64,000 nucleotides of DNA from Phyllobacterium sp. OV277 (GTDB lineage Bacteria > Pseudomonadota > Alphaproteobacteria > Rhizobiales > Rhizobiaceae): contig NZ_FNIY01000001.1 of NCBI RefSeq assembly GCF_900104355.1, forward strand, positions 558,001 to 622,000. Direction: 5' to 3'. A model generated the notes under the pieces. It was not told where the DNA came from. It worked only from the letters and a program-made list of their open reading frames with translations, and ran no database searches. This document shows positions 52,529 to 60,598 of the stretch, in pieces. The translations under genes and the position numbers were made by a program. How positions within the stretch are numbered: the first letter of the stretch is position 1; each line of letters starts with the position of its first letter.

Positions 52529-54613
52529 GTGAACGCACCCGTAAAATCCCCTGAAGCATCGGCAAAGGACGCGCTTGTTCTGTTCATGCCATCGGGCAAG
52601 CGCGGGCATTTTGCGGTTGGCACCACGGTGCTGGAGGCAGCGCGCACGCTCGGTGTCTATGTGGAAAGCGTGTGCGGCGGGCGCGGCATTTGCGGGCGCT
52701 GCCAGATTGACGTGCAGGAAGGCAAATTTGCCAAGCACGGCATTACCTCTTCCAATGATCACATTTCCGAATTCGGTCCAAAAGAAAAACGTTACGCCGA
52801 AAAGCGTGATCTGAAGGATGGCCGCCGCCTTTCCTGCTCGGCAACCATTCTCGGCGATCTCGTTGTGGATGTGCCGCAGGATGTTCAGGTCAATGCGCAG
52901 GTCGTGCGCAAGGATGCCGATACACGTATCATCGAGCGCAACCCAGCCATCCATATGTGCTATGTCGAGGTGGAAGAGCCGGACATGCACAAGCCGCTCG
53001 GCGATCTTGACCGCCTGAAGGCCGCACTGGAAAAGGAATGGGGCATCCGCAATCTTGATGTGGATACCTATCTCCTGCCGCAAATTCAGAAAATCCTGCG
53101 CAAGGGCGAATGGGGCGTCACCGCTGCCATTCACCACGACGAGGAAACGACGCGGCCAACCATGATCGGCCTGTGGCCCGGCCTGAAGAACGAGGCTTAC
53201 GGCATCGCCTGCGATATCGGTTCCACCACGATTGCCATGCATCTGTCATCGCTGCTTTCGGTGCGCACCATTGCTTCGGCTGGAACATCCAACCCGCAAA
53301 TCCGCTTCGGCGAAGATCTGATGAGCCGCGTCTCCTACGTCATGATGAACCCGGAAGGCCGGGAAGGCATGACCAATGCGGTGCGCGACGCCATCAACGA
53401 GTTGATCGGCAAGGTCTGTGCTGAAGGCAATGTCGCGCGCGAGGACATTCTCGATGCGGTGTTTGTCGGCAATCCGATCATGCATCACCTTTTCCTCGGC
53501 ATTGACCCGACGGAACTCGGCGGCGCGCCGTTTGCCCTCGCCGTTTCCGGCGCCGTGCATCTCAGAGCCAGTGAAATCGGTCTCAATATGAACCCCGGCT
53601 CGCGCGTCTATATGCTGCCTTGCATTGCCGGCCATGTCGGCGCTGATGCTGCTGCTGCAACCCTTGCGGAAGGTCCGCACCGGCAGGATGAGATGATGCT
53701 GCTCGTCGATGTCGGCACCAATGCGGAAATCGTGCTTGGCAACCGGCAACGCACGGTTGCAGCCTCCTCGCCAACAGGCCCGGCCTTTGAAGGCGCGGAA
53801 ATCTCGGGCGGCCAGCGCGCTGCCCCCGGCGCCATCGAACGTGTGCGTATCGATCCGATAACACTGGAGCCACGCTTCCGCGTCATCGGCACGGAACAAT
53901 GGTCGGATGAACCGGGTTTTGCCGAAGCCGTGCAGGCAAGTGGCATAACAGGCATTTGCGGCTCAGCTATTATCGAAGTCGTCGCGGAAATGTACCTTTC
54001 CGGCATTATCTCCGAAGATGGCGTGGTGGATGGTAGTCTTGTTGCCAAATCGCCGCGTATCATGCCAAACGGTCGTACATTCTCCTATCTGCTGCGCGAG
54101 GGAACACCGACCATCACCATTACCCAGAACGATGTGCGTGCAATCCAGCTTGCCAAGGCTGCGCTCTATGCGGGCGTCAAGCTGCTGATGGACAAGCAAG
54201 GCATTGATCACGTTGATCAAATCCGTTTTGCCGGTGCCTTCGGTTCTTTTATCGATCCAAAATATGCCATGGTGCTCGGCCTTATCCCTGATTGCGACCT
54301 CGACAAGGTAAAAGCTGTCGGCAATGCCGCCGGTACAGGCGCGCGCATGGCGCTGCTTAACCGCGATTATCGCCGCGAGATCGAGGATACTGTCACGCGC
54401 ATCGAGAAGATCGAAACGGCACTGGAGCCAAAATTCCAGGAGCATTTCGTCTATGCCATGGCCATGCCGAACAAGGTCGATCCCTTCCCCAAACTCTCGC
54501 AGGCCGTCACCCTGCCACCGCGCAAGAATGTCGGTGAGGATGGTCAGACAGGTGATGCCACACCGCGCCGACGCTCACGCGAGGACCGAGCGGCCCGCCG
54601 GTCGCGTGAATAG
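52529..54613 (+). CDS. RamA-type reductive activator of corrinoid proteins (2Fe-2S + ASKHA domain)
   Basis: This 694-residue protein has an N-terminal [2Fe-2S] domain with CGGRGICGRC near residue 45 and a later Cys (LSCSATI), and a large C-terminal ASKHA/DUF4445 ATPase-like domain with AYGIACDIGSTTIAMHL near residue 230. Such proteins use ATP to drive reduction of inactive Co(II) corrinoid to Co(I), restoring methyl-transfer activity. The start is GTG 52529, placed by GGAG 8 bp upstream. The C-terminus is a basic tail (PRRRSREDRAARRSRE). A 13-bp tandem duplication of GGTCGCGTGAATA straddles the stop codon. Confidence 0.88.
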   Translation: MNAPVKSPEASAKDALVLFMPSGKRGHFAVGTTVLEAARTLGVYVESVCGGRGICGRCQIDVQEGKFAKHGITSSNDHISEFGPKEKRYAEKRDLKDGRRLSCSATILGDLVVDVPQDVQVNAQVVRKDADTRIIERNPAIHMCYVEVEEPDMHKPLGDLDRLKAALEKEWGIRNLDVDTYLLPQIQKILRKGEWGVTAAIHHDEETTRPTMIGLWPGLKNEAYGIACDIGSTTIAMHLSSLLSVRTIASAGTSNPQIRFGEDLMSRVSYVMMNPEGREGMTNAVRDAINELIGKVCAEGNVAREDILDAVFVGNPIMHHLFLGIDPTELGGAPFALAVSGAVHLRASEIGLNMNPGSRVYMLPCIAGHVGADAAAATLAEGPHRQDEMMLLVDVGTNAEIVLGNRQRTVAASSPTGPAFEGAEISGGQRAAPGAIERVRIDPITLEPRFRVIGTEQWSDEPGFAEAVQASGITGICGSAIIEVVAEMYLSGIISEDGVVDGSLVAKSPRIMPNGRTFSYLLREGTPTITITQNDVRAIQLAKAALYAGVKLLMDKQGIDHVDQIRFAGAFGSFIDPKYAMVLGLIPDCDLDKVKAVGNAAGTGARMALLNRDYRREIEDTVTRIEKIETALEPKFQEHFVYAMAMPNKVDPFPKLSQAVTLPPRKNVGEDGQTGDATPRRRSREDRAARRSRE

Positions 54614-54704
54614 GTCGCGTGAATAAATCCATTCAGTTGAGTTTGCCATGCAGACAAATTCCGCTATCAACATCCACCATGATTGATTCCGGATATATGT
54701 TCCC

Positions 54705-55619
54705 ATGATTGCCTGCTTTGACATCGGTGGCTCGGCCATCAAGGGTGCAATAGCCTATGCGCCCGAAGACATCCGGCCACTGCCAAAAGTGCCGACGCCC
54801 TTGCGCGATTTCGACGCCTTTGCCGCCGCGATTGAAAAGATTGCAGCGGAGGGTGGCGCTGATACCGCATCGCTGATTTCCATTTCGATTGCCGGTGTTA
54901 TCGATGCGGATAGTGGTAAAATCACCTGTGCGAACATTCCCTGCATCGATGGTCGCCCGCTGGTCAAAGACCTCAGCGAAAAGCTGCGCCGTCCGGTTCT
55001 TGTCGCCAATGACGCCGATTGTTTTGCCCTGTCGGAAGCCGTTGTCGGCGCCGGACGCGGCCACCGCGTGGTGTTCGGCATTATTCTGGGCACTGGCGTT
55101 GGTGGCGGTCTTGTCATCAATGGCAAGATACATGAGGGCGCCGGCGGCTTTGCCGGGGAATGGGGCCATGGTCCGATATCGGCGACATGGGCCGGTAATC
55201 CGCCGATTGCCATCCCGCGTTATGCCTGCGGTTGTGGTCAGGTCGGCTGCGTCGATGCGGTTGGCGCAGCGCGTGGCATGGAACGCCTGCATGCACACAT
55301 TCACGGCGTTGATCTGCCAAGCACCGAGATCATTGCCGCATGGAACAGCGGCGATGCGGCGGCTGAGCGCACCATTGATTGCTACATCGATATCGTCAGT
55401 GGCCCGCTGGCCATGACGCTCAATGTGGTCGGCGCGTCGATTGTGCCCGTCGGTGGCGGCCTTGCCAATTCAGTCCCGCTGATCGAGCGGCTGGACCGCG
55501 CCGTGCGTGACCGCATCCTGTGGAAGACAGCCAAGCCGCTGGTCATCCCGGCGCAACTGAAAATTGAACCCGGATTGATCGGTGCCGGTGTTCTCGGTTT
55601 GATGGGAGCGGCACAATGA
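54705..55619 (+). CDS. ROK-family sugar kinase
   Basis: This 304-residue protein has the ROK phosphate motif ACFDIGGSAIKGAIAY at the start, GTGVGGGLVINGKIHEG near residue 133 and the zinc-binding CGCGQVGC near residue 178. It is probably an N-acetylglucosamine or N-acetylmannosamine kinase. It overlaps cutC by ATGA. No transporter or sugar-specific gene is adjacent, so the substrate is not assigned. Confidence 0.88.
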   Translation: MIACFDIGGSAIKGAIAYAPEDIRPLPKVPTPLRDFDAFAAAIEKIAAEGGADTASLISISIAGVIDADSGKITCANIPCIDGRPLVKDLSEKLRRPVLVANDADCFALSEAVVGAGRGHRVVFGIILGTGVGGGLVINGKIHEGAGGFAGEWGHGPISATWAGNPPIAIPRYACGCGQVGCVDAVGAARGMERLHAHIHGVDLPSTEIIAAWNSGDAAAERTIDCYIDIVSGPLAMTLNVVGASIVPVGGGLANSVPLIERLDRAVRDRILWKTAKPLVIPAQLKIEPGLIGAGVLGLMGAAQ

Positions 55620-56341
55620 GCGGCATTCTTCTGGAAGTCTGCGTTGATGATTCGAGCGGCCTCGCCGCTGCCATCACAGGCGGCGCTGACCGGGTGGAGC
55701 TTTGCTCTGCGCTGGAACTCGGCGGCCTGACACCAACACCCGGCCTGATCGGTCAGGCCATTGCTTCGCCCATTCCGATCTACGCCATGATCCGTCCGAG
55801 GCCCGGCAATTTCGTCTTCGGCGAGGCTGATATCGACGCGATGCTGCGGGAAATCGACATGATCCGCAGCGCCGGTCTGGCGGGCATCGTCCTTGGTGCG
55901 AACCATGCCAATGGCAGTCTCGACCATGCCACGCTTGAACGCCTGATGCGCAATTGCCATGGACTGGGCGTGACGCTGCATCGGGCCTTCGATCTCGTAC
56001 CCGATCTTGCTGAGGCTGTTGAAACGGCTGTTGGACTTGGCTTTGAACGTATTCTGACTTCAGGCCGCATGCCGACATCAGCTGAAGGCATCGACAATCT
56101 GGCAGAAACCTTCGCGCTTGCTGCTGGGCGGATCAAGATCATGCCCGGCTCGGGCGTCAATATCGGCAATGCCGGTGCATTGCTTGACCGTATTCCCTTT
56201 CGGGAAATCCACTCATCCTGCGCGGTTCTGGCAGAACCAGTCAGTGCCGCTGCACAGCGGCTCGGTTTTGAGACTTCAACGCAAAAGCGCACCAGCGTTG
56301 AGCTGGTCAAGGCATTGAAGGCTTATTGCCAAACTCGGTAG
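55616..56341 (+). CDS. cutC: CutC-family protein
   Basis: This 241-residue TIM-barrel protein matches CutC, with LLEVCVDDSSGLAAAITGGADRVELC-type sequence at the start and GLTPTPGL and YAMIRPRPGNFVF in the barrel. The family was named for copper homeostasis, but the role is doubtful. Translational coupling to a sugar kinase, as here, would fit a carbohydrate-related function. Confidence 0.9.
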   Translation: MSGILLEVCVDDSSGLAAAITGGADRVELCSALELGGLTPTPGLIGQAIASPIPIYAMIRPRPGNFVFGEADIDAMLREIDMIRSAGLAGIVLGANHANGSLDHATLERLMRNCHGLGVTLHRAFDLVPDLAEAVETAVGLGFERILTSGRMPTSAEGIDNLAETFALAAGRIKIMPGSGVNIGNAGALLDRIPFREIHSSCAVLAEPVSAAAQRLGFETSTQKRTSVELVKALKAYCQTR

Positions 56342-56380
56342 AGGTGTGGTGCTGCCGTTTGGACGTGGGTGGCATTGCGG

Positions 56381-56506
56381 GTGGTTCGTGGTTCGACAGG
56401 CTCACCATGAGGGGGAGTGTGGATGTAAGGATAATCGCCAACGTTGCAGAATAGAGCTCCTTGCACCCCACCCCTCTCCCTCATGGTGAGCCTGTCGAAC
56501 CACGCA
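56381..56506. repeat. Palindrome family A copy (G variant, short)
   Basis: Arms TTCGACAGGCTCACCATGAG and CTCATGGTGAGCCTGTCGAA; both arms carry the compensated G/C variant also seen at 35126. It separates convergent cutC and the LysR gene. Confidence 0.9.
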
Positions 56507-56553
56507 ATATATCGATGCAGCGTTTAGAGGGGGTGTTACCGCTCCAATTGCCC

Positions 56554-57456
56554 CTAAAGCTTGCCCGTCCGCTCGTAGCCCTCGAAATACACCCGCAGAT
56601 GCTGAGCCACAGCTTTGACATGCGCGCCGGCATTTTTGGCAACCAGCATGCCAAGCTTGGACTCACCGAGTGGTGGCAGACCAGTTTCCGGGCCAAGTGC
56701 TACCATATTGTCCTCAAGCAGAAACTTTGAGAACGGCGCAACGGCAAGGTCGGCCACGATAGCGGCGCGCTGGCCCATCGTATGGGCGCTCATATAGGCG
56801 ACACGATAGTCCCTGCCAGCGCTTTCAAGTGCGCTGATGGCATTGGCGCGCCAGATGCAGCCCTCTTCCCACATGGAAAGCGGCAAAGGATTGCGCTCAT
56901 GCGCTGTTCCGCATTTCGCCCCGGCCCAGATGATTTCCTCGGTCATGAGGACTTCGACCTCATCAAGCTTGGCCAATGTTTCATTGACATTAACAAGCGT
57001 CACATCAAGCCGCTGCTCATCCAGCCGCTTGCGCAGGCTGTTACTCTGGTCGATGACCACATCAACGGTGACATCCGGATGCGACTCGGCAAAGCGCTTC
57101 AAAACGAAGGGCAGCACCTTTTCGCCGATATCATCGGGCGCACCGAGCCGGACAACCCCGGAAACCGTTGGCGTGATGAATTTCGCCACAGTTTCGCGAT
57201 TGAGCGCCAGCATGCGCCGCGCATATCCAAGCAGCAACTCGCCGCTCGGCGTCAGTTTGACCGAACGTGCATCGCGTTCAAGCAGGATATGACCAAGTGT
57301 CTCCTCAAGCTTCTTGATCTGCATGGACACAGCCGAAGGTGTGCGGAACACCGCATTGGCAGCGCTGGAAAAGCTGCCCGTCTCGGCAATCATGGCAAAG
57401 GTACGCAACACATCAAGATCGAGGATCGGTATGGGATGCTGCATCGGTGCTGACAT
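56554..57456 (-). CDS. LysR-family transcriptional regulator
   Basis: This 300-residue regulator has an N-terminal winged helix (about residues 14-70: TFAMIAETGSFSSAANAVFRTPSAVSMQIKKLEETLG-type) and a periplasmic-binding-like effector domain from about 95. GGAG precedes the ATG. It is divergent from the DUF1127 gene. Its target and effector are unknown. Confidence 0.9.
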   Translation of the reverse strand: MSAPMQHPIPILDLDVLRTFAMIAETGSFSSAANAVFRTPSAVSMQIKKLEETLGHILLERDARSVKLTPSGELLLGYARRMLALNRETVAKFITPTVSGVVRLGAPDDIGEKVLPFVLKRFAESHPDVTVDVVIDQSNSLRKRLDEQRLDVTLVNVNETLAKLDEVEVLMTEEIIWAGAKCGTAHERNPLPLSMWEEGCIWRANAISALESAGRDYRVAYMSAHTMGQRAAIVADLAVAPFSKFLLEDNMVALGPETGLPPLGESKLGMLVAKNAGAHVKAVAQHLRVYFEGYERTGKL

Positions 57457-57598
57457 TGCGGCGTCTCCTTCATCAATTTTTCTGAACTATACTGTTCTGT
57501 AATTTCGTTTGATTGAACATCAACTTGGGCAGATAGTCAATATCACACAACAAGGTGGTTACAGAAAATTGGGCACCTTAACCACAAGGAGCAGCAAA

Positions 57599-57853
57599 AT
57601 GAGTGTCTGCAATGAACTTCCACACCAGACAAGCCTGAGTGAACGTCTCTTTACTGCCGTTACACGCACGGCGGAAAGCGTCGCATCAATAGCAATAGTC
57701 TCGCGCGATGCGATTGTCCGGGGCCGTCGGCGGCGTGTGACAGAAGCAGCTCTGGATAGTCTTCCAGATAATATCCGCTCTGATATTGGCTGGCCGGATC
57801 TGTATGAGCGCCAGATTGCCGAATGCAATCAGTCTAATCGCACGCGCCAGTAA
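57599..57853 (+). CDS. DUF1127 small protein
   Basis: This 84-residue protein ends with the DUF1127 signature, including LDSLPDNIRSDIGWPDLY after an Arg-rich stretch VRGRRRRVTEAA. AAGGAG sits before ATG 57599. DUF1127 proteins affect RNA turnover and phosphate or carbon metabolism in Agrobacterium and Rhodobacter. A terminator follows. Confidence 0.88.
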   Translation: MSVCNELPHQTSLSERLFTAVTRTAESVASIAIVSRDAIVRGRRRRVTEAALDSLPDNIRSDIGWPDLYERQIAECNQSNRTRQ

Positions 57854-57872
57854 ATCATGAGAACACCCCAAT

Positions 57873-57909
57873 AAGGGAGCGGACCTGTTCACGTCCGCTC
57901 CCTTTATTT
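57873..57909 (+). terminator. Rho-independent terminator
   Basis: Stem AAGGGAGCGGAC / GTCCGCTCCCTT with loop CTGTTCAC, followed by TATTTT, 20 bp after the DUF1127 stop codon. Confidence 0.88.
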
Positions 57910-58071
57910 TGCGCTTTACCTGCGCTTTTGCGACACAGGCAGGCTCACTTCCCTTTAGAATAATTCTATGGTTCTATCTGAAAAAAAGCTCCAGAGACCA
58001 CGCCCGTAATTTGAAGAACCTACTTCAGGTGCGACATGGCCTCGTAGTAATAATGGGAACATAGAATCATC

Positions 58072-59070
58072 ATGAACCAGACGGACCTGAACAAGCGGTC
58101 TTTTGTTTTTTTCCTTGTGCCGAACTTTTCGATGATCGCTTTTGCGACCGCTATCGAACCGCTGCGCATCGCCAATCGCATGCTCGGATATGAGGCCTAT
58201 CGCTGGCGTCTGGCCTCGGTCGATGGCAAACCCGTCACGGCCTCCAATGGCGTTGAATGCGCCGCGAACTCTTCCCTTGAAGATGAACGCCGCTTTCTGA
58301 CCGGCGAAGACCGTCCATCCATGGTTTTTGTCTGCTCCGGCGTGCATGTCGAAAAATTCCAGAACAAATCCGTCTATGCCTGGCTGCGGGAAGAATTCAA
58401 CCGCGGCGTCGCCGTTGGTGGCCTTTGCACCGGCGCGCACATTCTGGCTGCCGCTGGCCTGCTCTCGGGCAAGCGCTGCGCAATCCATTGGGAAAACCTT
58501 CCCGGCTTTGCCGAAGCGTTTCCGAAAGCCGACGTCTATGCGGACCTGTTTGAAGTCGACGGCAATATCTACACCTGCGCCGGCGGCACCGCCGCGCTCG
58601 ACATGATGTTGAAGCTCATCGGCGATGATTTCGGCGATAATATCGTCAACCGCGTCTGCGAACAGGCCCTGACCGACCGCGTGCGTAGCCCGCATGATCG
58701 TCAGCGGCTGCCATTGCGCGCACGTCTCGGCGTGCAGAACTCAAAAGTTCTTACCATCATCGAACTGATGGAGGCACGTCTGTCCGAGCCGCTATCGCTC
58801 ATCGAGATTGCCGACCATGTCGGCCTGTCACGCCGCCAGATCGAACGGCTGTTCCGGCAGGAGATGGGACGCTCACCCGCGCGCTATTATCTGGAAATCA
58901 GACTCGACCGCGCCCGCCATCTCCTCATCCAGTCATCCATGCCTATTGTTGAAGTAGCGGTTGCCTGCGGCTTCGTCTCCGCATCGCATTTTTCCAAATG
59001 CTACCGCGAACTTTATGGCCGCTCACCACAGCAGGAACGCGCCGACCGCAAGCAGCTGATGGCGGCATAG
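58072..59070 (+). CDS. AraC-family regulator with DJ-1/PfpI domain, GbdR-like
   Basis: This 332-residue regulator has an N-terminal class-I-amidotransferase-like (DJ-1/PfpI) sensor domain, with GGLCTGAHILAAAGLL near residue 120, and a C-terminal AraC HTH pair beginning LIEIADHVGLSRRQIERLFR near residue 243. Architecture and size match GbdR, the glycine-betaine/dimethylglycine regulator of Pseudomonas, and ArgR of the same subfamily. It lies at the end of the betaine/corrinoid region, which makes it the best candidate regulator of the NGTCGN sites. TGCGACATGG lies 33 bp upstream of its start. Confidence 0.88.
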   Translation: MNQTDLNKRSFVFFLVPNFSMIAFATAIEPLRIANRMLGYEAYRWRLASVDGKPVTASNGVECAANSSLEDERRFLTGEDRPSMVFVCSGVHVEKFQNKSVYAWLREEFNRGVAVGGLCTGAHILAAAGLLSGKRCAIHWENLPGFAEAFPKADVYADLFEVDGNIYTCAGGTAALDMMLKLIGDDFGDNIVNRVCEQALTDRVRSPHDRQRLPLRARLGVQNSKVLTIIELMEARLSEPLSLIEIADHVGLSRRQIERLFRQEMGRSPARYYLEIRLDRARHLLIQSSMPIVEVAVACGFVSASHFSKCYRELYGRSPQQERADRKQLMAA

Positions 59071-59086
59071 TTACCTGCTTCAGCAT

Positions 59087-59515
59087 GTTCGTGGTTCGTG
59101 GTTCGTGGTTCGTGGTTCGTGGTTCGACATAACAACCATGAGGGAGAGTGAGGATGCAACGCTCATCGTAAAGATTGCAGCGTAAGGGGTGCAGAATTTC
59201 GCTCCTAACAAACCCACCCCACCGTCATCCTCGGGCTTCACCCACCCCCACCGTCATCCTCGGGCTTGACCCGAGGACCCATAATTCAAAAGTGCTGAAC
59301 GTTGAGATTCGTTTGAGCTCCTTAACCGTGGGTCCTCGGGTCAAGCCCGAGGATGACGGTAGGGTGGGTTTTTTTAGGAGCCAAATTCTGCACCCTTGGC
59401 GGTTACACTACCAATCTCTCCAATATGGGTGCTTAGCATCGCATCAACCAATCCAAGGTGGTTCTTGCATCCTCACTCTCCCTCATGGTTGTTATATCGA
59501 CCCACGAACCATCCT
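59087..59515. repeat. Palindrome family A copy with nested family C insertion
   Basis: Five GTTCGTG heptamers precede the left arm TTCGACATAACAACCATGAG; the right arm is CTCATGGTTGTTATATCGAC. Both arms differ from the family consensus in the same way, so pairing is kept. The family-C palindrome at 59223 lies inside, flanked by CAGAATTTCGCTCCTA and TAGGAGCCAAATTCTG. This accounts for almost the whole 455 bp between the AraC-type gene and the DUF1194 gene. Confidence 0.88.
59223..59365. repeat. Palindrome family C copy (nested)
   Basis: Arms CCGTCATCCTCGGGCTTGAC and GTCAAGCCCGAGGATGACGG enclose about 65 bp. An extra CCGTCATCCTCGGGCTT repeat precedes the left arm, a partial duplication. Confidence 0.92.
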
Positions 59516-59525
59516 TGAAGCAAAT

Positions 59526-60377
59526 CTATCGCGATTCCCAATCCTGCATGCGCCGCTGCCAGACTTTTTCACCGGACAGGCAGTCATAGTCTTTCTTGGT
59601 CTGCGCAAAGATAACCGGGAGTTTTTCCTGAGGCGACCATTCTGCATGTTCTATGCCGTCAGGCTTATCAGCGAGTTCCTGTACAAGCTTGCGGCGCACC
59701 GCTTCGGGGAACTGTTCCCATGAATTGACGGGAACCATGAAGGCGCCGCGACCGCCGATGACGCAGTTACCGTAATAGGTATCGAGATCGGAGACGACCC
59801 AATCCGAATAGAAGTCGCTCTGTGTCATCAATGGCAGACCATTGATGGTCACGCCCTTGGCAATCGCCTCCGCACGCGCTTCGATGACTGGCCTGCCATG
59901 ATTATTGGCACCATCGCCGGAGACATCAATCACATGGCGCGAGGACCGAAAACCGTTATTGTCAAAAAGCGTCGCGCCAAAATCAATCGCTCCGGAAATC
60001 GATGTGCGGCTTTGGGTGGAAGGAATGGGCTGATCGAGGGCCACAGCCAGCCGTTCAGCCGATTCAGCGCTATCCACCAGCGTCCATGGCACGATGACGC
60101 GTTGCATGGATGACCCCGCCCACTCGACATAGGTAATTGCCACGCGGCCATGAACGCCTTCAAGAATGGCATCGATAACCTGACGGTGGCGCAAGGCGGC
60201 GATATAGCCATCGCGCTGAATCTTCTGCTCAAAGGGTTCCATGGAGCGGGATGCATCCACAGCCAGCACAAGCTCGACATCAACATCGACAGGGGCGGTC
60301 TGGGCGCATGCAGCAGAACTCGCCAGTGATGCCGCGAGTAAGAGAAAACCTCTGAAAGTTTTCCTGTGCGATGCCAT
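59526..60377 (-). CDS. DUF1194 von Willebrand factor A-domain protein, secreted
   Basis: This 283-residue protein has a signal peptide (residues 1-24, ending ACAQ) and a VWA domain beginning ELVLAVDASRSMEPFEQ with an intact MIDAS motif DxSxS. It belongs to DUF1194. I placed the start at ATG 60377 because upstream frame lacks family sequence. Function unknown; a periplasmic metal-dependent adhesion or assembly role would fit the fold. Confidence 0.87.
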   Translation of the reverse strand: MASHRKTFRGFLLLAASLASSAACAQTAPVDVDVELVLAVDASRSMEPFEQKIQRDGYIAALRHRQVIDAILEGVHGRVAITYVEWAGSSMQRVIVPWTLVDSAESAERLAVALDQPIPSTQSRTSISGAIDFGATLFDNNGFRSSRHVIDVSGDGANNHGRPVIEARAEAIAKGVTINGLPLMTQSDFYSDWVVSDLDTYYGNCVIGGRGAFMVPVNSWEQFPEAVRRKLVQELADKPDGIEHAEWSPQEKLPVIFAQTKKDYDCLSGEKVWQRRMQDWESR

Positions 60378-60598
60378 AGGCAAGTGTAACGCAATCAGGC
60401 GCAATACAAAGCCCGATACGGCGCATTCACGCTCTATTGAACGGTTGTTCAAAAGAAATGGCGCCCCTGCGGACGCAATCCTCTCATTCAATCGCCATGC
60501 ATCATCGTGGAAGTGGTAGTTGTTGCGTGCGCATTATTCACCCCCCGACCTTGATCGTTGTGGCTCAGAAAGTCCGAGACAGCCAGCACGCTTGGAAA

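Noticed and set aside
58030-58039. TGCGACATGG as a full regulator site before the AraC-type gene
   Set aside because: Only one half-site is present; no partner lies 21 bp away on either side, so it was not listed with the five spaced pairs.
59087-59128. Repeated GTTCGTG units considered as a CRISPR array
   Set aside because: The repeat is 7 bp in tandem without spacers, and is part of the family-A palindrome.
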